Part shown: positions 47,401 to 59,963 of the stretch, piece by piece
Layout of the letters: every line of letters begins with the position of its first letter
How positions within the stretch are numbered: the first letter of the stretch is position 1
NCBI RefSeq assembly: GCF_022201045.2
Contig: NC_068562.1
Coordinates: forward strand, 7,112,001-7,176,000
DNA length: 64,000 bases
Direction: 5' to 3'
Origin: Citrus sinensis
Taxonomy: Eukaryota > Streptophyta > Magnoliopsida > Sapindales > Rutaceae
Notes under the pieces: generated by a model
Told to the model about the DNA's origin: nothing
What the model saw: only the letters and a program-made list of their open reading frames with translations
Databases searched by the model: none
Translations under genes and position numbers: made by a program

Positions 47401-49400
47401 TGAGCTAGATGTGAGTAATTTCTCCAAATACTAGCATTTCAAATTTAAATATCGAGACCTCAATTTCATAGATGGGATTATTGATTGAGGAACTACCACT
47501 ATGAAAGAGCTTGATGATAATTGAGCTCCATCACTGCTTTTTGCAATGGCAAAATCAGTAGATATCTGATCAACCGAACCAGAAGAATCTCCAAAGGTTT
47601 CATTATTATGTGTATTCAGTACAATATCCTCATCTTCTTCATATCCACTATCATCAAACCCTGTACCCCTGTAAACCGAAGAAAACCGGGTCTCCTCATC
47701 AATACCAAGATTTTCATGAATGCTGCTGCCTCTTTCCTGATGAACATGCAAACATGCAAACATGAAATGTAAGCAACTGAGAAGACAAATTAACCAAGTA
47801 AAAGTTTTTAAGAGGCAAAAATTGACAGTAGGAAAAAAACTCACCTCTGCTAAATGAAGATCTTGTGTATCCTCACCAGCAATTTCTCTGGCTATTCTCG
47901 CAGCTTCTTTTTCCAACTCCTCTGTTTGAGGTCCTCTCAAAAGTTTTGTTGTATAAAGTTCCTCATTGAAAGTGGTCTTCACTCCAAATAATGTCTCATT
48001 GGTTTCAAACTGATCCCATTTCTTACTGCCCAATTAAAAAATCTTTAAGTCAATACAAAACATAACAATGATGAATGTCAAGAATCTTCAATTACATAAG
48101 ATCCATAACAGCAGGAAACCTATTCACCATACTATCCTATATAAAGTCTAGATGCATTGCGATAAGAATACTCTATTTTCTAGCTTAAAGTAATTCCAGT
48201 TCCTGAGAATATAACTATAGCAACCAACTCGGATGGCCAATCAACAAACAAACAACAGAGAAATAATTGTTATAATCACCTATTCCAAGGGTCATCAAAT
48301 ATATTTTCCAATTCGGGCAACTGAGGAACATCTTCATCAGGGATCCATGGTTCAAGCTCTCTCTCCTCAACATGACGAGTTTGTGATATCAAGGAATCTA
48401 TCATAAGTTCTCGCTGCTTATCACTTTGGAGCTCATTGGCAAACCCATCACTAGTTACAGCCACATCCTAGAACCATCAATCAAAAAAACCTGGTCAAAT
48501 CACTAATGATTGACGAATCAAAAGAGACATTCGCTACTTGGAAAAAAAAAATAAATAAAGATATTCATAATTTTTTTCTCATTTATGCATAAATAGACCT
48601 ATATAATTGCTGTAGTTGAAATATTGCTACATTTCTTTGTAAGAATTGAAAGATTCTAATTGTATATTGCAATCTGAAAAATACAGTTATCTACTACTTA
48701 AACTAACTTCATTCAACACAAATCATTAACCATCCGGCACAACCTTTGCTATAACTTGTACAAGTTCACTGGAAGGTATAATGAAATTCTTTGAAGGTGG
48801 CTTGCTAACAAACTCAGCAACAGTTTTCTGCCCTCGGAAATTACCGTCTTTTATCAAGCGAGCCATTTTCAAGATGACACCTGAAATTGACATACAAGGA
48901 AAGTTCAAAGCAATGAATAACTGAAGAAATGTTACATAAAACACTTGCAAAGAAAACAATACCAATCCACAAAAAGAAAGGAAAAGCAGATGCTTTTGAC
49001 TAAAAGGAAATCAATGAGCATACCAAAATCTTTTTCATCGCTCGTCGCATGAAATATTCCAGCATATACTGATCCACTTTTCACTTGGACTTCCACAGAT
49101 AGTCCAATAAGACATGATGCTAGGTATAACAATTTATCATGGGAAGAAACCGCACAACTTCCAGATTTGCTACCAATCACTGAACCTAAACAAAAAGAAT
49201 TAGGGATTTTTTTTTTTAAAAAAGTAAAAATTAAATTAGTTAGGAGAACGAAGCTTACCTGTAGTTGTTACTCTGCCAGAATTTGATTTTCCAGATTGTG
49301 ATTTACTCTCCAGCCTTGTCCCACCTTCTCTTTCACCTCTTCGACGGCCAAATCCATTAGCAGTGGATTTTGGGGGCATTACTTGTTGCAAATTCATCAT
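44414..49400 (-). CDS. Ataxin-2-like polyadenylate-binding-protein-interacting protein (CID3/CID4 type)
   Basis: Fourteen coding exons: 49259-49400, 49024-49185, 48744-48880, 48280-48467, 47845-48025, 47497-47736, 46565-46662, 46384-46453, 46219-46252, 45641-45966, 45349-45495, 45003-45098, 44822-44884 and 44414-44443. Together they are 1,914 bp, 637 residues, with every phase matching. Domains: basic G/R-rich N terminus; Lsm-like ataxin domain (about 48-145; [20 protein letters not shown]); LsmAD (about 200-270; [16 protein letters not shown]); a Ser-rich region; PAM2 motif [11 protein letters not shown] (about 530), which binds the MLLE domain of poly(A)-binding protein; and a P/Q-rich tail ending EMPYKGRDY. 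It likely acts in cytoplasmic mRNA control and stress granules. The start could be either of two adjacent ATGs (49400 or 49397). The junction at 47497 (GTG|GTAGTT) is the least sure. Confidence 0.9.
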
Positions 49401-50620
49401 CAGCAAAAGAAGCCCTCTACCTAGGAGAAAGAAACTTTTAGGCCAGTCTCCTATGGTAGTATCAGAAGGTGAATCCTCCAGAGAGCATGCAATGATTGTG
49501 ATTAGAATACAACAACAGCATAATAAAAGAACGAAGTATATGCTTAGCAAATAACATTAAAGATTAAGAGAGATAAAATGTAGTCATAGATCCCTGTGAA
49601 CTAATTATCTGCTTTTCCTGACTTGAAGGAGGAGGGAGGGAAGGGGGATAAAGTTTCTTCTACTCCTTTCAATAAGAAACAAAAAGCTTCTATATTAAAA
49701 TTGAATAAGGAAGAAAGAAAAGCTTCTATATTAAACATTAAAGGCTTATCACATGTAAAGTAGGAATATATATAAGACAGTTTAGGAATCCAGGATAAGG
49801 AATAAAATATCCCACTTGAAAGTTACACATAAGAACAGATTATTAACTCCATCAGAAGTGGCTAGAATGAAAATTTTCCACCACTTCAAAATCTTATGTC
49901 ACTCCTCCCAAGTAATCTATAAATGGAAGCAAAATGGTTAGCAAAGCACTGCTCACATCTTGAGCAAAGCCCGCTGCTCTGAAGCTTCCAACCTGCCTTA
50001 GAAATTTTTACCTTCTATGCCACACATAAACCCAACTTCACACTCCACGGTAAAGAAACTCACCCCATTATACATGAATGACACTATCAATTTTGATAAA
50101 CAGTTCCCAAAAACCAAAAATCCCATAGAAAACACCTTCTAACCCAAACAAAACATCACAAGATCACAAACGCACGCATAATCTAGCATGTAAAAACAAT
50201 ACCATGAATAAATTTGTTTGGTTGCCAACAGAATGCAACAAAATGGCACTTCACGCCTCGGCTAGATTAACCATAACATAAAATCGGAGATCAAAGTCTC
50301 AAATAAATCTTCCTACGTCCAAAATAATCCGTCTTTCGTATAATTCAAAGCTCTAAAAACCCTAAGTTATTATTATAATTCGTGAGATAAGTCAATAAAA
50401 AAAAAAGGAAATTAAACACTCTACATTTCTAAATAAGAAGTTCATAATAATGATAGATGATATCATAAATATCTGAAGTTCGAAGATCAATTACCTTAAA
50501 TAATAAATAAATAAAAAGAGGTTAAATTAACGGGTGAGGGGATGGGATGAGTCGAGAGAAGTCAGAGAGGAGATGGGGCGAGTTGACTCAGTGAGTTAGG
50601 GTTATTTTTGAATTTAGACG
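49401..50620 (-). promoter_or_regulatory. Leader of the CID-type gene with an approximately 1.07-kb 5'UTR intron
   Basis: On the minus strand an acceptor TTTCTCCTAG ends at 49421, giving a 20-base 5'UTR piece before the ATG. A donor AAG|GTAATT lies at 50494-50493, and upstream of it the sequence becomes G-rich and purine-rich (50520-50720), as in a transcription start region. The predicted peptide that reads through the acceptor in frame is therefore not expected to be made. Confidence 0.55.
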
Positions 50621-51120
50621 GGAAGGGACGATCACGTGACGATATCACGAGCCAAAGAGGGAGAGAATTAGACGGAGAGGACTCGGCGTGATCCAGAGAG
50701 AGAGTAAAAGGAGAAAAGAAAGAGGGACAATGACAATGAGGCTATGTAAGGAAATTACAGGAATGATTGTCTGTGCGCGAGTACATTCTAAAAGGATTAG
50801 AATTTTATTTTTTATTTTCCATATTTTTTTTAGAGAATTTTGAGGAGAAAAGAAAATTAAGAAGAAATTTGTCTATATATAGTAATTTACTTGATTTTCT
50901 TATTTTCATTTTTCTTGTCCTAACAAGACTTTTATACAGCATTAGTCTCATGTAATTAAAAAAAAATGACTTTCAGACAAAAAGAAATTCTTAAAAATAT
51001 AATTTGTGTATTTGTTTTACTTTGAACTCCTTTCCTTTTTGAAAAAAAAAATGAATTCCAATTTAATTCAATTTGTTATTTGGGAGGATTCTACTAATTT
51101 TGCATAATAAGTTTTCAAAT
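50621..51120. other. Upstream flank of the CID-type gene
   Basis: A purine-rich GAGAGA stretch (50640-50740) probably belongs to the promoter or first exon of the CID-type gene. Beyond it the sequence is AT-rich with no gene. Confidence 0.5.
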
Positions 51121-51129
51121 GCAAAAGTG

Positions 51130-51910
51130 CGGTTCTTTCTTTTTTTTTTAATAGATAAAATAGAAAATATAATTATCAAATAAATATTATTTTCACATGT
51201 ATCTATAAGGCAAATATATCATTCTTACTACGTTGGTTTAATTATTTAGTTACTTATTCTCATTTATAGTATGAACAAGATTACTAATTGCAAATTTCCT
51301 CTTGATAAAGTTTGCGTCACCCATCAGCCGTCCGTGTTGAGGGTAAGAGAGATCACCAGGCTTTCAACACTTCAATTACAAGTGGAAGGATCATAACTCC
51401 ATAGGGGCCAAGATATAAAAATTTATATACTTAAGAGGTTGTAACATATAAACAACGAATTTGATTGGCCAAAACAATAAAATTTACACACTTTCAACTA
51501 ATGGATATAAATTAAGTTTCATTTTAAATTATATATAATAAGTTTCCAAATCTTAGAATTATGGCGCTTTCCTACTTTTAAGATGAGGAAAAAAATAAAA
51601 TTATTAAATAAATATTACTTTAAATTTCTTTAAAATAAATTTTCTTATTTTTACGTATTTTCTTGATTGAGTTATAATTTTCATTTTTCATTTTGACATA
51701 ATAACTTTTTTCACATGTCTTCTTAGTAGAGCTTGCATCACTTATCCATATCAAGAACAAGAGTTGTCCGCAACAAGTAATTTCATTAGGTTCAACACTT
51801 AAATTTCGAGCATAACTAAAACTTTGGTTTGACAAGGACCATAATATAAAAGTAACAAACTTAAGAGGACCATAACACAAAACAATAAACTGAGGGGCTA
51901 AAATATAAAA
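51130..51910. repeat. Diverged direct repeat, two units of about 350 bp
   Basis: Unit A (about 51130-51475) and unit B (about 51545-51910) share the same order of blocks: AAATAAATATTA, CACATGTAT or CACATGTCT, AAAGTTTGCGTCACCCATC or GAGCTTGCATCACTTATC, TTCAACACTT, CATAACT, a CCA/ATATAAAA block and ACTTAAGAGG. Divergence is high. Unit B ends in short internal repeats of the GGACCATAA..AAAA kind. No coding sense. It is probably two copies of one decayed dispersed repeat. Confidence 0.55.
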
Positions 51911-51938
51911 ATACATACAAATAAAATAAATTTCGGTT

Positions 51939-52290
51939 GGGTTAATTTCAGTTGACCCCTAATAAATTAATTATTCTCAGAATATCACTAAAGCTATTGC
52001 AAATTATTTTCTAGAAGATTAAAGATAAGCGCAAATAAGGATATTTTGAGGATAGTTAATTCATTAGAACTTAGAATCACAAAATTAACCTATTTCAGTT
52101 CACATTTGTGAGGGTATTAGACTTTTAAATGACAGTTACAAGTTGATCTTATCGGGGACTCATGTTGATGATTTTTTTTTTTTAATTTCTCTTTATATTT
52201 TTAAGATAAAAATTGAGATTTATAATAGTTTAAGGATATTTTGTGGATACTAATTTGGGGATTGCAAAATTAACCCATTTCAATTTAACT
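51939..52290. repeat. Repeat cluster with inverted ends and a direct internal repeat
   Basis: Left end GGGTTAATTT at 51939; right end AAATTAACCC ending at 52276; with about 30 bp of further imperfect inverted match (CCCCTAATAAATTA against CCCCAAATTAGTAT). Inside, GGATATTTTG... to ...AAAATTAACC at 52040-52091 recurs at 52230-52276. This may be a small MITE with a partly duplicated right end. Confidence 0.4.
52131..52164 (-). repeat. 34-bp segment resembling the PDAT1 stop-codon region
   Basis: This segment matches 53121-53154, the last codons and stop of PDAT1 copy 1, at 30 of 34 positions in the same orientation, including the unbroken AAGTTGATCTT. On the minus strand it would read DKINL then a stop. 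It is much closer to copy 1 than to copy 2. It could be a short duplicate or a coincidence inside a repeat. Confidence 0.45.
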
Positions 52291-52299
52291 ATTTTCTGT

Positions 52300-53128
52300 T
52301 CTAAAATCTTGGGCCAGCAAAATTCTGCCACTTATTTTGAAAGGACGTGATTAATTAACATCAAAACCAACGAAACAAAATGTTTCCATATATACAAAAA
52401 AAAAAAAAAAAAAAAATTTCAGGGCATTCAAAGTGGGACGCAGATAGTGAAATATATTTATGATGCATCCAGAATCTAACTCTTTGTTTTGTGAACAACA
52501 TAGCTATACTGACCACCAGAAGGAAGCACATGCTTTCTCCCCAACAAAACAATGCAAGAATCCAAAAACATGAGTTTTTCTCATTAATAGGAGTAATAAT
52601 AAACAATGGAAAATTTGGTAATTTTACACATTTCCTCATTACTAATTTACAACAATCAAGTGTTTTGCCCCTAATCGGTGATTGACTGATGAGAGCTGCA
52701 CGAAAGTTTACATTTTACAACATTAAATCTGGCATCTGGTTCCCGCGCCAGCCACCAAGGCTTCGTGGTAGAAATATGCACTGGTGGGGAGAAGGGCTTT
52801 CCCCAAGATCAATCAGAACCTTAATTTCCAAGCTGCACCGATAAGAGATGCAATTTCAGCTAATTCTCTGGAATACAGGGATGCTACAAATTGATACAAG
52901 TTAACAATATCCATAGCAGAAAATAATTTGGATTTTTGCCAGTCAAGAAATTGCAAAGAGCTGGTTATGTGGCAAGATCTACGGGCATTATGAATCTGAC
53001 TTAATGTTCATGAAGTAAAATGCATGTCACACTTGGATATATGAAGGGTTATGAAGATAATGCCTTAGTTTATGTACTAGTTTGTTTTTGCCGTTCAAAA
53101 GATTGGGAGAGAGAAATACCCTTTTAAA
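52300..53128 (-). other. PDAT1 copy 1 downstream flank and 3'UTR
   Basis: An A-run at about 52389-52410 is followed by AT-rich sequence. From about 52680 to 53128 the sequence resembles 59500-59963 next to the second copy (shared GGCATCTGG, ATATGCAC, AAGCTGCAC and TTTCAGCTA blocks), so it is the shared 3'UTR of the duplicated gene. Confidence 0.65.
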
Positions 53129-55994
53129 TTACAGTTGTAAGTTGATCTTTTCGGACCACTTGAAGATGTCAGAATAAACTTGATTGCCACCCAAGTCTTC
53201 TCCGGTAGCCCCAGCTGCCACCCTTATAATATCTTCAATTAATGCAAAATTTCCCATAATATCAACATGATTACCACTTAGAGTGCCTCGGCCCTCCAGC
53301 AGATTGGCAGGAGGAGAATGGTCATATTCCCTAATATATGTACGAATTCCTGAAGGATTAAATCTAGTTTTCCCGCGCCAACCTTTGGCACACATAAAGC
53401 CTGCACTTAAAACAGGTACAGTCTCATCCCCATCTACCGAATAGACTCCATCCTTCAGACAGCTATCTTCATCGTCAGCTGAAGTATCAATCTGAAATGG
53501 AATGCCACACTCAGCTGAAGTTAACTTATAGACATAAGCTCTTTCGGTGGGTAAGCCAACTCCGTACAGTGAATAGATTTCCATATCTGGAGCAGTTGGC
53601 AACCTACAAAACCAGAGTGAAGGAAGCAGAGCACTGAGAAATAAATGAACATCTATCAGCTATTAGGAAAATATTCCCCATGAATTGCATTAATCATTGG
53701 AAAGGTCAAGTATTAGAACCACAACGGAGGAAAAAGGGTCCTAAATGGTCATTATATCAGAATTATAACATCTTAGTTAAGCAAAAAAATTAAGAAAACA
53801 TTTAAATAAAAACTGTAGATAATTTCCGATTAGGCATATTCTAATAAGATTGCAATGAGAAGTTGAACTATTATGCATATGAGGGTTGCATATCCAGATG
53901 GAATTCCATCTTAAAAAGTATCATCTTCCGGCACAGCACAATATTAAGCTTGATTTATGAATTTAAATTACTTCAATTTACCATTTCACTTAGTTTGTCA
54001 AATACATAAAACTAAATAAGAAGATCGACAATGATATTACCATAAACAACATTCAGAAAGCGATACCAAGAAAAATCATCAACGCACAGCAATAATAATA
54101 ACTGAAATAATGAAGTATAAACACTCTTACGTTGTCTCCAAGGGGTTTGACCAGTATTTGTAGTGTTGGTACTCTGGGTTATCCAAGTTTTCAGCAATTC
54201 CATAAGAGAAATGAGCATCACCACGTGCCATCATCTTTGGAGCAACAAAGTGAAGCAAATCTATAATTAATCCAGCAGTGTAAGCTTTAAATTCTGCTAC
54301 AGCTTTAATACCACCGTATCCCATTTCATGATATTCTGTCCACACTTCGCTACAAGTACTATTTGCAACACTTTGGCCCTTGAAAGCATCCTGCACAATG
54401 ATAGAGCCAAAAACTTAAATGCAATGAATCAAAATAAAATGATTCAGGGGTTTTATTCATAGCATTGAGCAAACAAGAGAAAAGACTAGTTTATTTTTCC
54501 GAGGAAACTTAAAAAATAAGACAAGTTTCAGTGACACAAAAGCATATTGTCATGCATATCTGCATCATCCACACGGTATAATTCACTAAACAGTCTACAA
54601 TAGGAGGTTGCACATATAGGCTGACTTCTGAAGATCCCAAATTTCTTCACCTTCATTTAGCCAAATGGTGGATAACTTGAAGGACAACCAAAGCATCATA
54701 CGATGACATAGGAAAACTAACTCACAGATTCTTGTAACAGGTAATTGTTCTCCAAAGAAAAATTGCTATTAGTTTACGAGCTTCGAAATAATCAATTCTC
54801 AACTTGTGATGTGACATATAAATGAAGGGCATCTTCTGATTTCCGCAAACATCATACCACACATTGCCTCAAAAGTGAAAGAAAAGACCAGTAAAGTTCC
54901 ATAATTCTCAATAAAAATCAACCAAATAATTTGCTTCTAAATGGGCATCAGCTGTATTTGATATGTACACACACACACACGCATAAATTCCGACCACAAC
55001 TTCAAGGAAAGATAGCCTTACCCTAAAATCAATCCTTTCAATCTCAGATGAAGGTGCGTCTGCTACATCTTTTCCAAATGATATAACTCTTCCATAATTT
55101 ACATGCTTTCTTTGAGAAACCACAACTTCACTCCCATTTTCATTAGCAATCTGGGTATCATTGGCTATTTGCCTTTTTCTGCTAGGAGAATGGCATTCCT
55201 CAGGTGACCAGTCAAGACCACCCCATATAGTGTCCCCGCCTTTCGGTATCATTGACATGGTTGAATCCCAAGTGCGGGTCATCCTCATTAAATGTTGCAA
55301 GGTTTGATGAGGAAAAAGATCATGATCCAAAAAACCTGGTGTAATGGCCCTAAATTTTGAGGGACATATTCTTAGTTCTTCATTAAGCAAGAAATAAAAT
55401 CCACTTGTTCATCTTATATAAAATTAAATGACTAATAGATAAATCGTATGCAGCCAAGCAATGTATAAGCATGGTCACTAGTGATAAGAGACACCTAGAC
55501 TCCACTCAAGAAATAAAACAAACACTTACAGGTTGTAAATTTGCTTGGCTCAAAAGAAAATGCAGACATTTAGTTTCAAATAGGGAAGCAGAGCAAAGAA
55601 ACAAAAATAAACAAAAGTAGGCAAATGAAACAAGAATCAAAAGTTTATTTCTTTTAACACAACATCACAGGCAAAGATTCATTTATGACAATTTGCAATA
55701 TAATCTTTCCTGCATTGTACAACAACAAGACAAGTGATATAAGCTGGTGAAGAATGCCAAAAATATACTTCAACACAGTCACAATATTTTGTGAGGTCAA
55801 ATAAAGCATGGCTGTCTTTTATAAGAATATAAGCATAAACATAGATCCAAACTACAGCCGTAACTAGGACCACTATAAATTGAACAATAGATCAAGCTCT
55901 TAGCTGCAAAAACTAAGAATATTTTGGGAATAAATATGACAAAGTGGCTCCTTAAAAAACGCCCAAATGATGACAGAGTTTCCCCAAAAAGAAA

Positions 55995-56045
<51 letters not shown>

Positions 56046-57782
56046 CCAGAATGCACTAGAAATTGGTATCCATGGTTGTTTTACATTTTTACAGGCAAAT
56101 AAATTCAATTTTGTCTTGCAGACAGTGTGTTGCTGAAAAAAGAGGGAGAGAGATTACTCAAGAGCACTTATAGAGCAGCCAAGAAATTAGTTGAAATCAT
56201 GATTCTGGGATTGCATAAATCAAGTATACTAGTTCAGAAGGTTGTCGTGATGAATGGTGAGGATATTTGAAACAAATTAATTTGCCACAAATTGCTTGAA
56301 TTTTCCCAATCCTCTGTGAAGAGATTATTATTCTTGCAAAATTTATTTACATCAAATAACCCATCAAAGCATGAATGCTTTGTATCTGTGTGCGGATAGA
56401 TACGAGATATTTACCTGGCAACTGCAACATCTTTAGCTTCAGCAGAGAAAAGCCCAGCAACAGCTTTTGGAACACCTAAAAATGGACCACCAATGTTCAT
56501 CACTGCCTTTATATGCTTAGCACACCAATCAGGTCCACCACCACCCCCCATTGGAGCTGGTGCCTCGACCCACTTCATAAAATGTAGAAAGTACAAAACG
56601 CCCATTGAATGTGGAATAATAACTGCTTTTTTCCCACCATTTGTAGCTACCATCAATTCTATGTTGCTTTTAATTCGGCTGAGTGTTTGGTCCCTCACCT
56701 GATTAATTAAGTTCAAAAGAAATATTAACATAGAGCATATAATTCATGAAAATATGTAAATGAAAAACCAGCTTCAAAATCAATGAACTCCAAATACATT
56801 GGCATAATATCAAAAAGAAATTTAAGTTGGAAGAATACCTCAGTGTTTTGAAATGAAAGTCTCCAATCATAAGCAGCCATATACATGTTTTTCTCCTCAT
56901 ATCCAATATTTGCCAAGTTAGCAATCAGAACTGCCCAAACAAAATAACCAGGAGCAAAGTAATCAGCAGCCACAAGTCCAGAGACGGGCCTGACCCTTAT
57001 ACCTGAAGGATCTAGTCCGGTTTCATTGTCCAGTGACATGTGCTCCACCCAGCATAGAGGTCTGCAAAAATCCATTTCAGATTCGCAGAAACGTGCTTAA
57101 TTATCTGAATCAATCATCAAAATTCGCAAGCGCAACTAACATACATAAAATTGACAAGAAACCAACGTCCAAGCCCACACCTATGGCAAAGGTTTTTATC
57201 TCTAGATCAATCATGTGCCATTTCAGGATAGTAGATTATTTCCACACCGTCATATTAATTGGAAATAGCAGAAAAATTGTCCAGGGATACCTAGCAAATG
57301 GATTAAATTAAACCCAAGAATTAATCAACAAACAATAATCGATACCTCTTATAAACTTCACCAAAAGTACCGCCCCACAAGCGCTTCCTGAACAACCCAT
57401 CAGCACACTGGTGCCCTTCCCACAGCTCTAATCCACCTGTCACAATTCCCGGCACAAACACTACCGGATGCTTCACCGTCAACCCCTCCTTCTTCAATTT
57501 CACGCCCGGTGGGTCCGGCACCGGGCCCGTAATTGCCTCCGTCACGTACTGATTAAACGACGTCGGAATTGCGTTGTATAAAAATAGCAAAAACCACCAC
57601 GTCACGCATATCCAACCAATCAGCCAACAGCAAGAATCAATACACGACCAACTCTTCTGTTTTTTGGGGTTTTTGTCCTTTGAAGCTGCTTTGTTTTTCT
57701 TATCATCTTCTTGGTAAATGTTTGGGTCTGATTCTGTGGCGTTTGAGGTTCCGGTGGGTTTTCTTTGGCGAAGTAAAGACAT
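53129..57782 (-). CDS. PDAT1: Phospholipid:diacylglycerol acyltransferase 1 (PDAT1), complete copy
   Basis: Six exons: 57346-57782 (ATG at 57782), 56839-57061, 56415-56698, 55022-55349, 54131-54390 and 53129-53603; 2,007 bp, 668 residues, close to Arabidopsis PDAT1 (671). It moves an acyl chain from a phospholipid to diacylglycerol, making triacylglycerol in the ER without acyl-CoA. Visible: a cytosolic N terminus rich in K/N, one membrane helix (about residues 50-70; WLIGWICVTWWFLLFLYNA), VVFVPGIVTGGLELWEG, the nucleophile motif PHSMGVLY (Ser), GDETVPVLS (Asp) and SGNHVDIMGN (His) of the LCAT-like triad. The family usually has GHSxG; here P replaces the first G, as in other plant PDATs. All phases match. 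A tandem partner lies upstream in the same orientation. Confidence 0.95.
55999..56047. repeat. (AT)n microsatellite in PDAT1 intron 3
   Basis: An A-run passes into about 16 AT units, interrupted once by a GT, then more AT, in the 1.06-kb intron between exons 3 and 4 (55350-56414). It is likely highly length-variable. Confidence 0.9.
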
Positions 57783-59480
57783 TGTTTATAAAACTCTGAT
57801 TGTTTGTCGGGAAAATCAATGAAGTTTCTCGAGAAGTTTTTTTTTTTTTCTTTAAAAAAAAAAAGAACTTATTTGAAAATTGAAGAAAAATTGATTATAT
57901 ACTGTCTCTAATTTTCCCGAGAAACTGTTTAGTTTCCCGGAAACAAAATGCTTACTAGAACAAAATACCAGCTTATTTGCATGACAAAAGAAGAAGCTTT
58001 TTAGGTTCTGTTCGTTTCCAGATTTACATAGCTAGATTCTGTTCGTTTCCAGATTTACATAGCTAACTGAATAGACTTAAATTAAACTGAAATAAGCGCT
58101 TTAATTAACTCAAAAAACGTAAATTTTAGCTAAAACTGCTCAACAAGTTTGGGGAAAGAAAAAGATATGAGAATAGCGACGAAAAAGGTTGAAAGAGCAG
58201 ATAAAAATGATAGTGGTAGCTTTTTTATAAAATTTATGAAGAAAAAGTTAACTGAGAAAATATTTATTTTCTCGGGAAAGAAGCAAAGGGCCATGGACAT
58301 TTGGCGGGGAATAAAGGTGGTTGGGCTCAATAACGGCGGTGAGGCGTGTGAGTGGGAGGAGCTGATAAGGCGTTGATTGGTTAGTCGCTTCCCCCCTGCG
58401 ACCCAGTAAAATATTTACACGCGGGTATGCTTTATCTTTTGGCCCGCCAGCCTGTCAGATGAGGAGTCTAGAGTGCAGAGACAGCTATTTATTAATTGCT
58501 CAAAACGACTCGTTTCTAGATGCATTTGACCGTTTTTAATTTTAATAATAAAGGCGTTTCTAAGGATTTGTCGACCGTTACTTAAATAACAATACGTTCC
58601 TATTTGATCACATTTTTAAGCTCAAATAATCAAATTTGATGGTTAATTTTATTTTAAAAAAAATTGACGACCAAATTTTCAAACTAAGACTACAGAGGGC
58701 CGGTTGAAAGAATATTCCCCAATCCCCATTTTGCACGTGGTCACATGACTCGCATGCAATTTAAAGGGTGTTTTACGGTCGAGTCTTTATGGCCGGCTAG
58801 CTAAGTTGTCAAACAAACCAATAAGTCACATAATCAATTAGTAAAATGTTATTAATTTCTTTCTGGCCTGGTCCGTCTTTAACTTTTTAGCTTATTAGCA
58901 CAATAACACGAGGTTACTTTGACAATTTTATTGCTATAATGTAAAAAGATCAATTACTGATAAAAAAAAAAAAAAAAATGTGTTCATTGGTTGGTCCCTT
59001 TTCATTCTACTATTTTAACAAATTATTTTATGATTTATGTAATTGTAATATTTCTAAATAATCCAATAGCTTTTAAAATTAGATTTCATGAGATATCGCC
59101 ATATGAGATATCTTTTCTTACCACCCCTAATACGTAGTTCAATTGGCCATGAATGTTTTTTTTTCGCACTTGTGATCACTAAAATTTGAATAATAATGGG
59201 CGATCTACAACCATGTGTGTATAATAGTGGATTCATAGTAATCACTTAATAATATAAAAAAATAAGGAGAGAATTTACATTTACGATGTTCGTCTAATAA
59301 TAATTTGCAGCTTCTGATGATTTTAGGTGACTCAATACAATCACTTCATTTCATTGAATTCATAAAACTTTAAGCTACAATGAATACATATTTCTACCCC
59401 CCCTAAGAAAATGGCAAAAAAAGAAAACAACAAACATACAATCATAAAAATCCGAAGATATTTTCTTCTTTTCTGTCGTA
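57783..59480. other. Spacer between the PDAT1 copies, with promoter of copy 1
   Basis: Next to the ATG is a T/A-run (57838-57866). A 31-bp unit is repeated in tandem at 58006-58065. A more GC-rich patch with GGCGGGG and CGGCGGTGAGGCG at 58300-58450 follows. The rest is AT-rich. The plus ORF at 58149-58376 has no recognisable similarity. No gene is seen. Confidence 0.6.
58006..58065. repeat. Tandem direct repeat, 31-bp unit, two copies
   Basis: Two exact copies of a 29-base string starting TTCTGTTCGTTTCCAG and ending CATAGCTA lie at 58006-58034 and 58037-58065, separated by GA. They sit about 225-280 bp upstream of the PDAT1 copy 1 start. Confidence 0.95.
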
Positions 59481-59963
59481 TAAGTTTATATCAAAATCAG
59501 TTACAACAACCGCATGTCTTCCCCCCGGCACAAAACAGAAGCATCGGGTTGATGAGACCGGCAAGAGAGTTTACGCTTTACACCACAAAATCCGGCATCT
59601 GGCCTCCAATCCTGCCGTCAACATTAGTGGGAAATCTGGCATGCCTTCAAGCATGCCAAAAAATTTGGCAGCTTCGTATATGCACCGGCGGACAGAAGGC
59701 CATTTCCACCAAATCAATTTTATCCTGAAGTTCCAAAGCTGCACAGACAAGAATTGGAAAGGTTTCAGCTAGTGCTCTTGAACAGAGATGACGAAAACAT
59801 GAGTTTACAATATCAGAAGCAGAAATAGTTCAGATGCAATTTTTGCTTTCCACAAGAAATTGCAAATGGCAGTTAATTTGGAAAGATATATTGGCATGGT
59901 GAATCCTCCTTATGAAAAGATTGATATTGCTGTAAAATCAGGAGAAAGTGCAGACCCGTCAAA
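59481..59963 (-). other. 3'UTR of PDAT1 copy 2, homologous to that of copy 1
   Basis: Blocks shared with 52680-53128 (ATCTGG, ATATGCACCGG, AAGCTGCAC, TTTCAGCTA) show that the duplication included the 3' flank. The short direct repeat CTGGCATGCCTTCAAGCATGCC at about 59636-59657 is specific to this copy. Confidence 0.6.

Noticed and set aside
49401..49550. N-terminal extension of the CID-type protein (MLSIYFVLLLCCCC...)
   Set aside because: A good acceptor (TTTCTCCTAG) lies 20 bases before the ATG, so the extension is intron sequence.
58149..58376. 75-codon plus-strand ORF upstream of PDAT1
   Set aside because: Lysine-rich, no similarity, in promoter sequence; the opposite strand is equally open.
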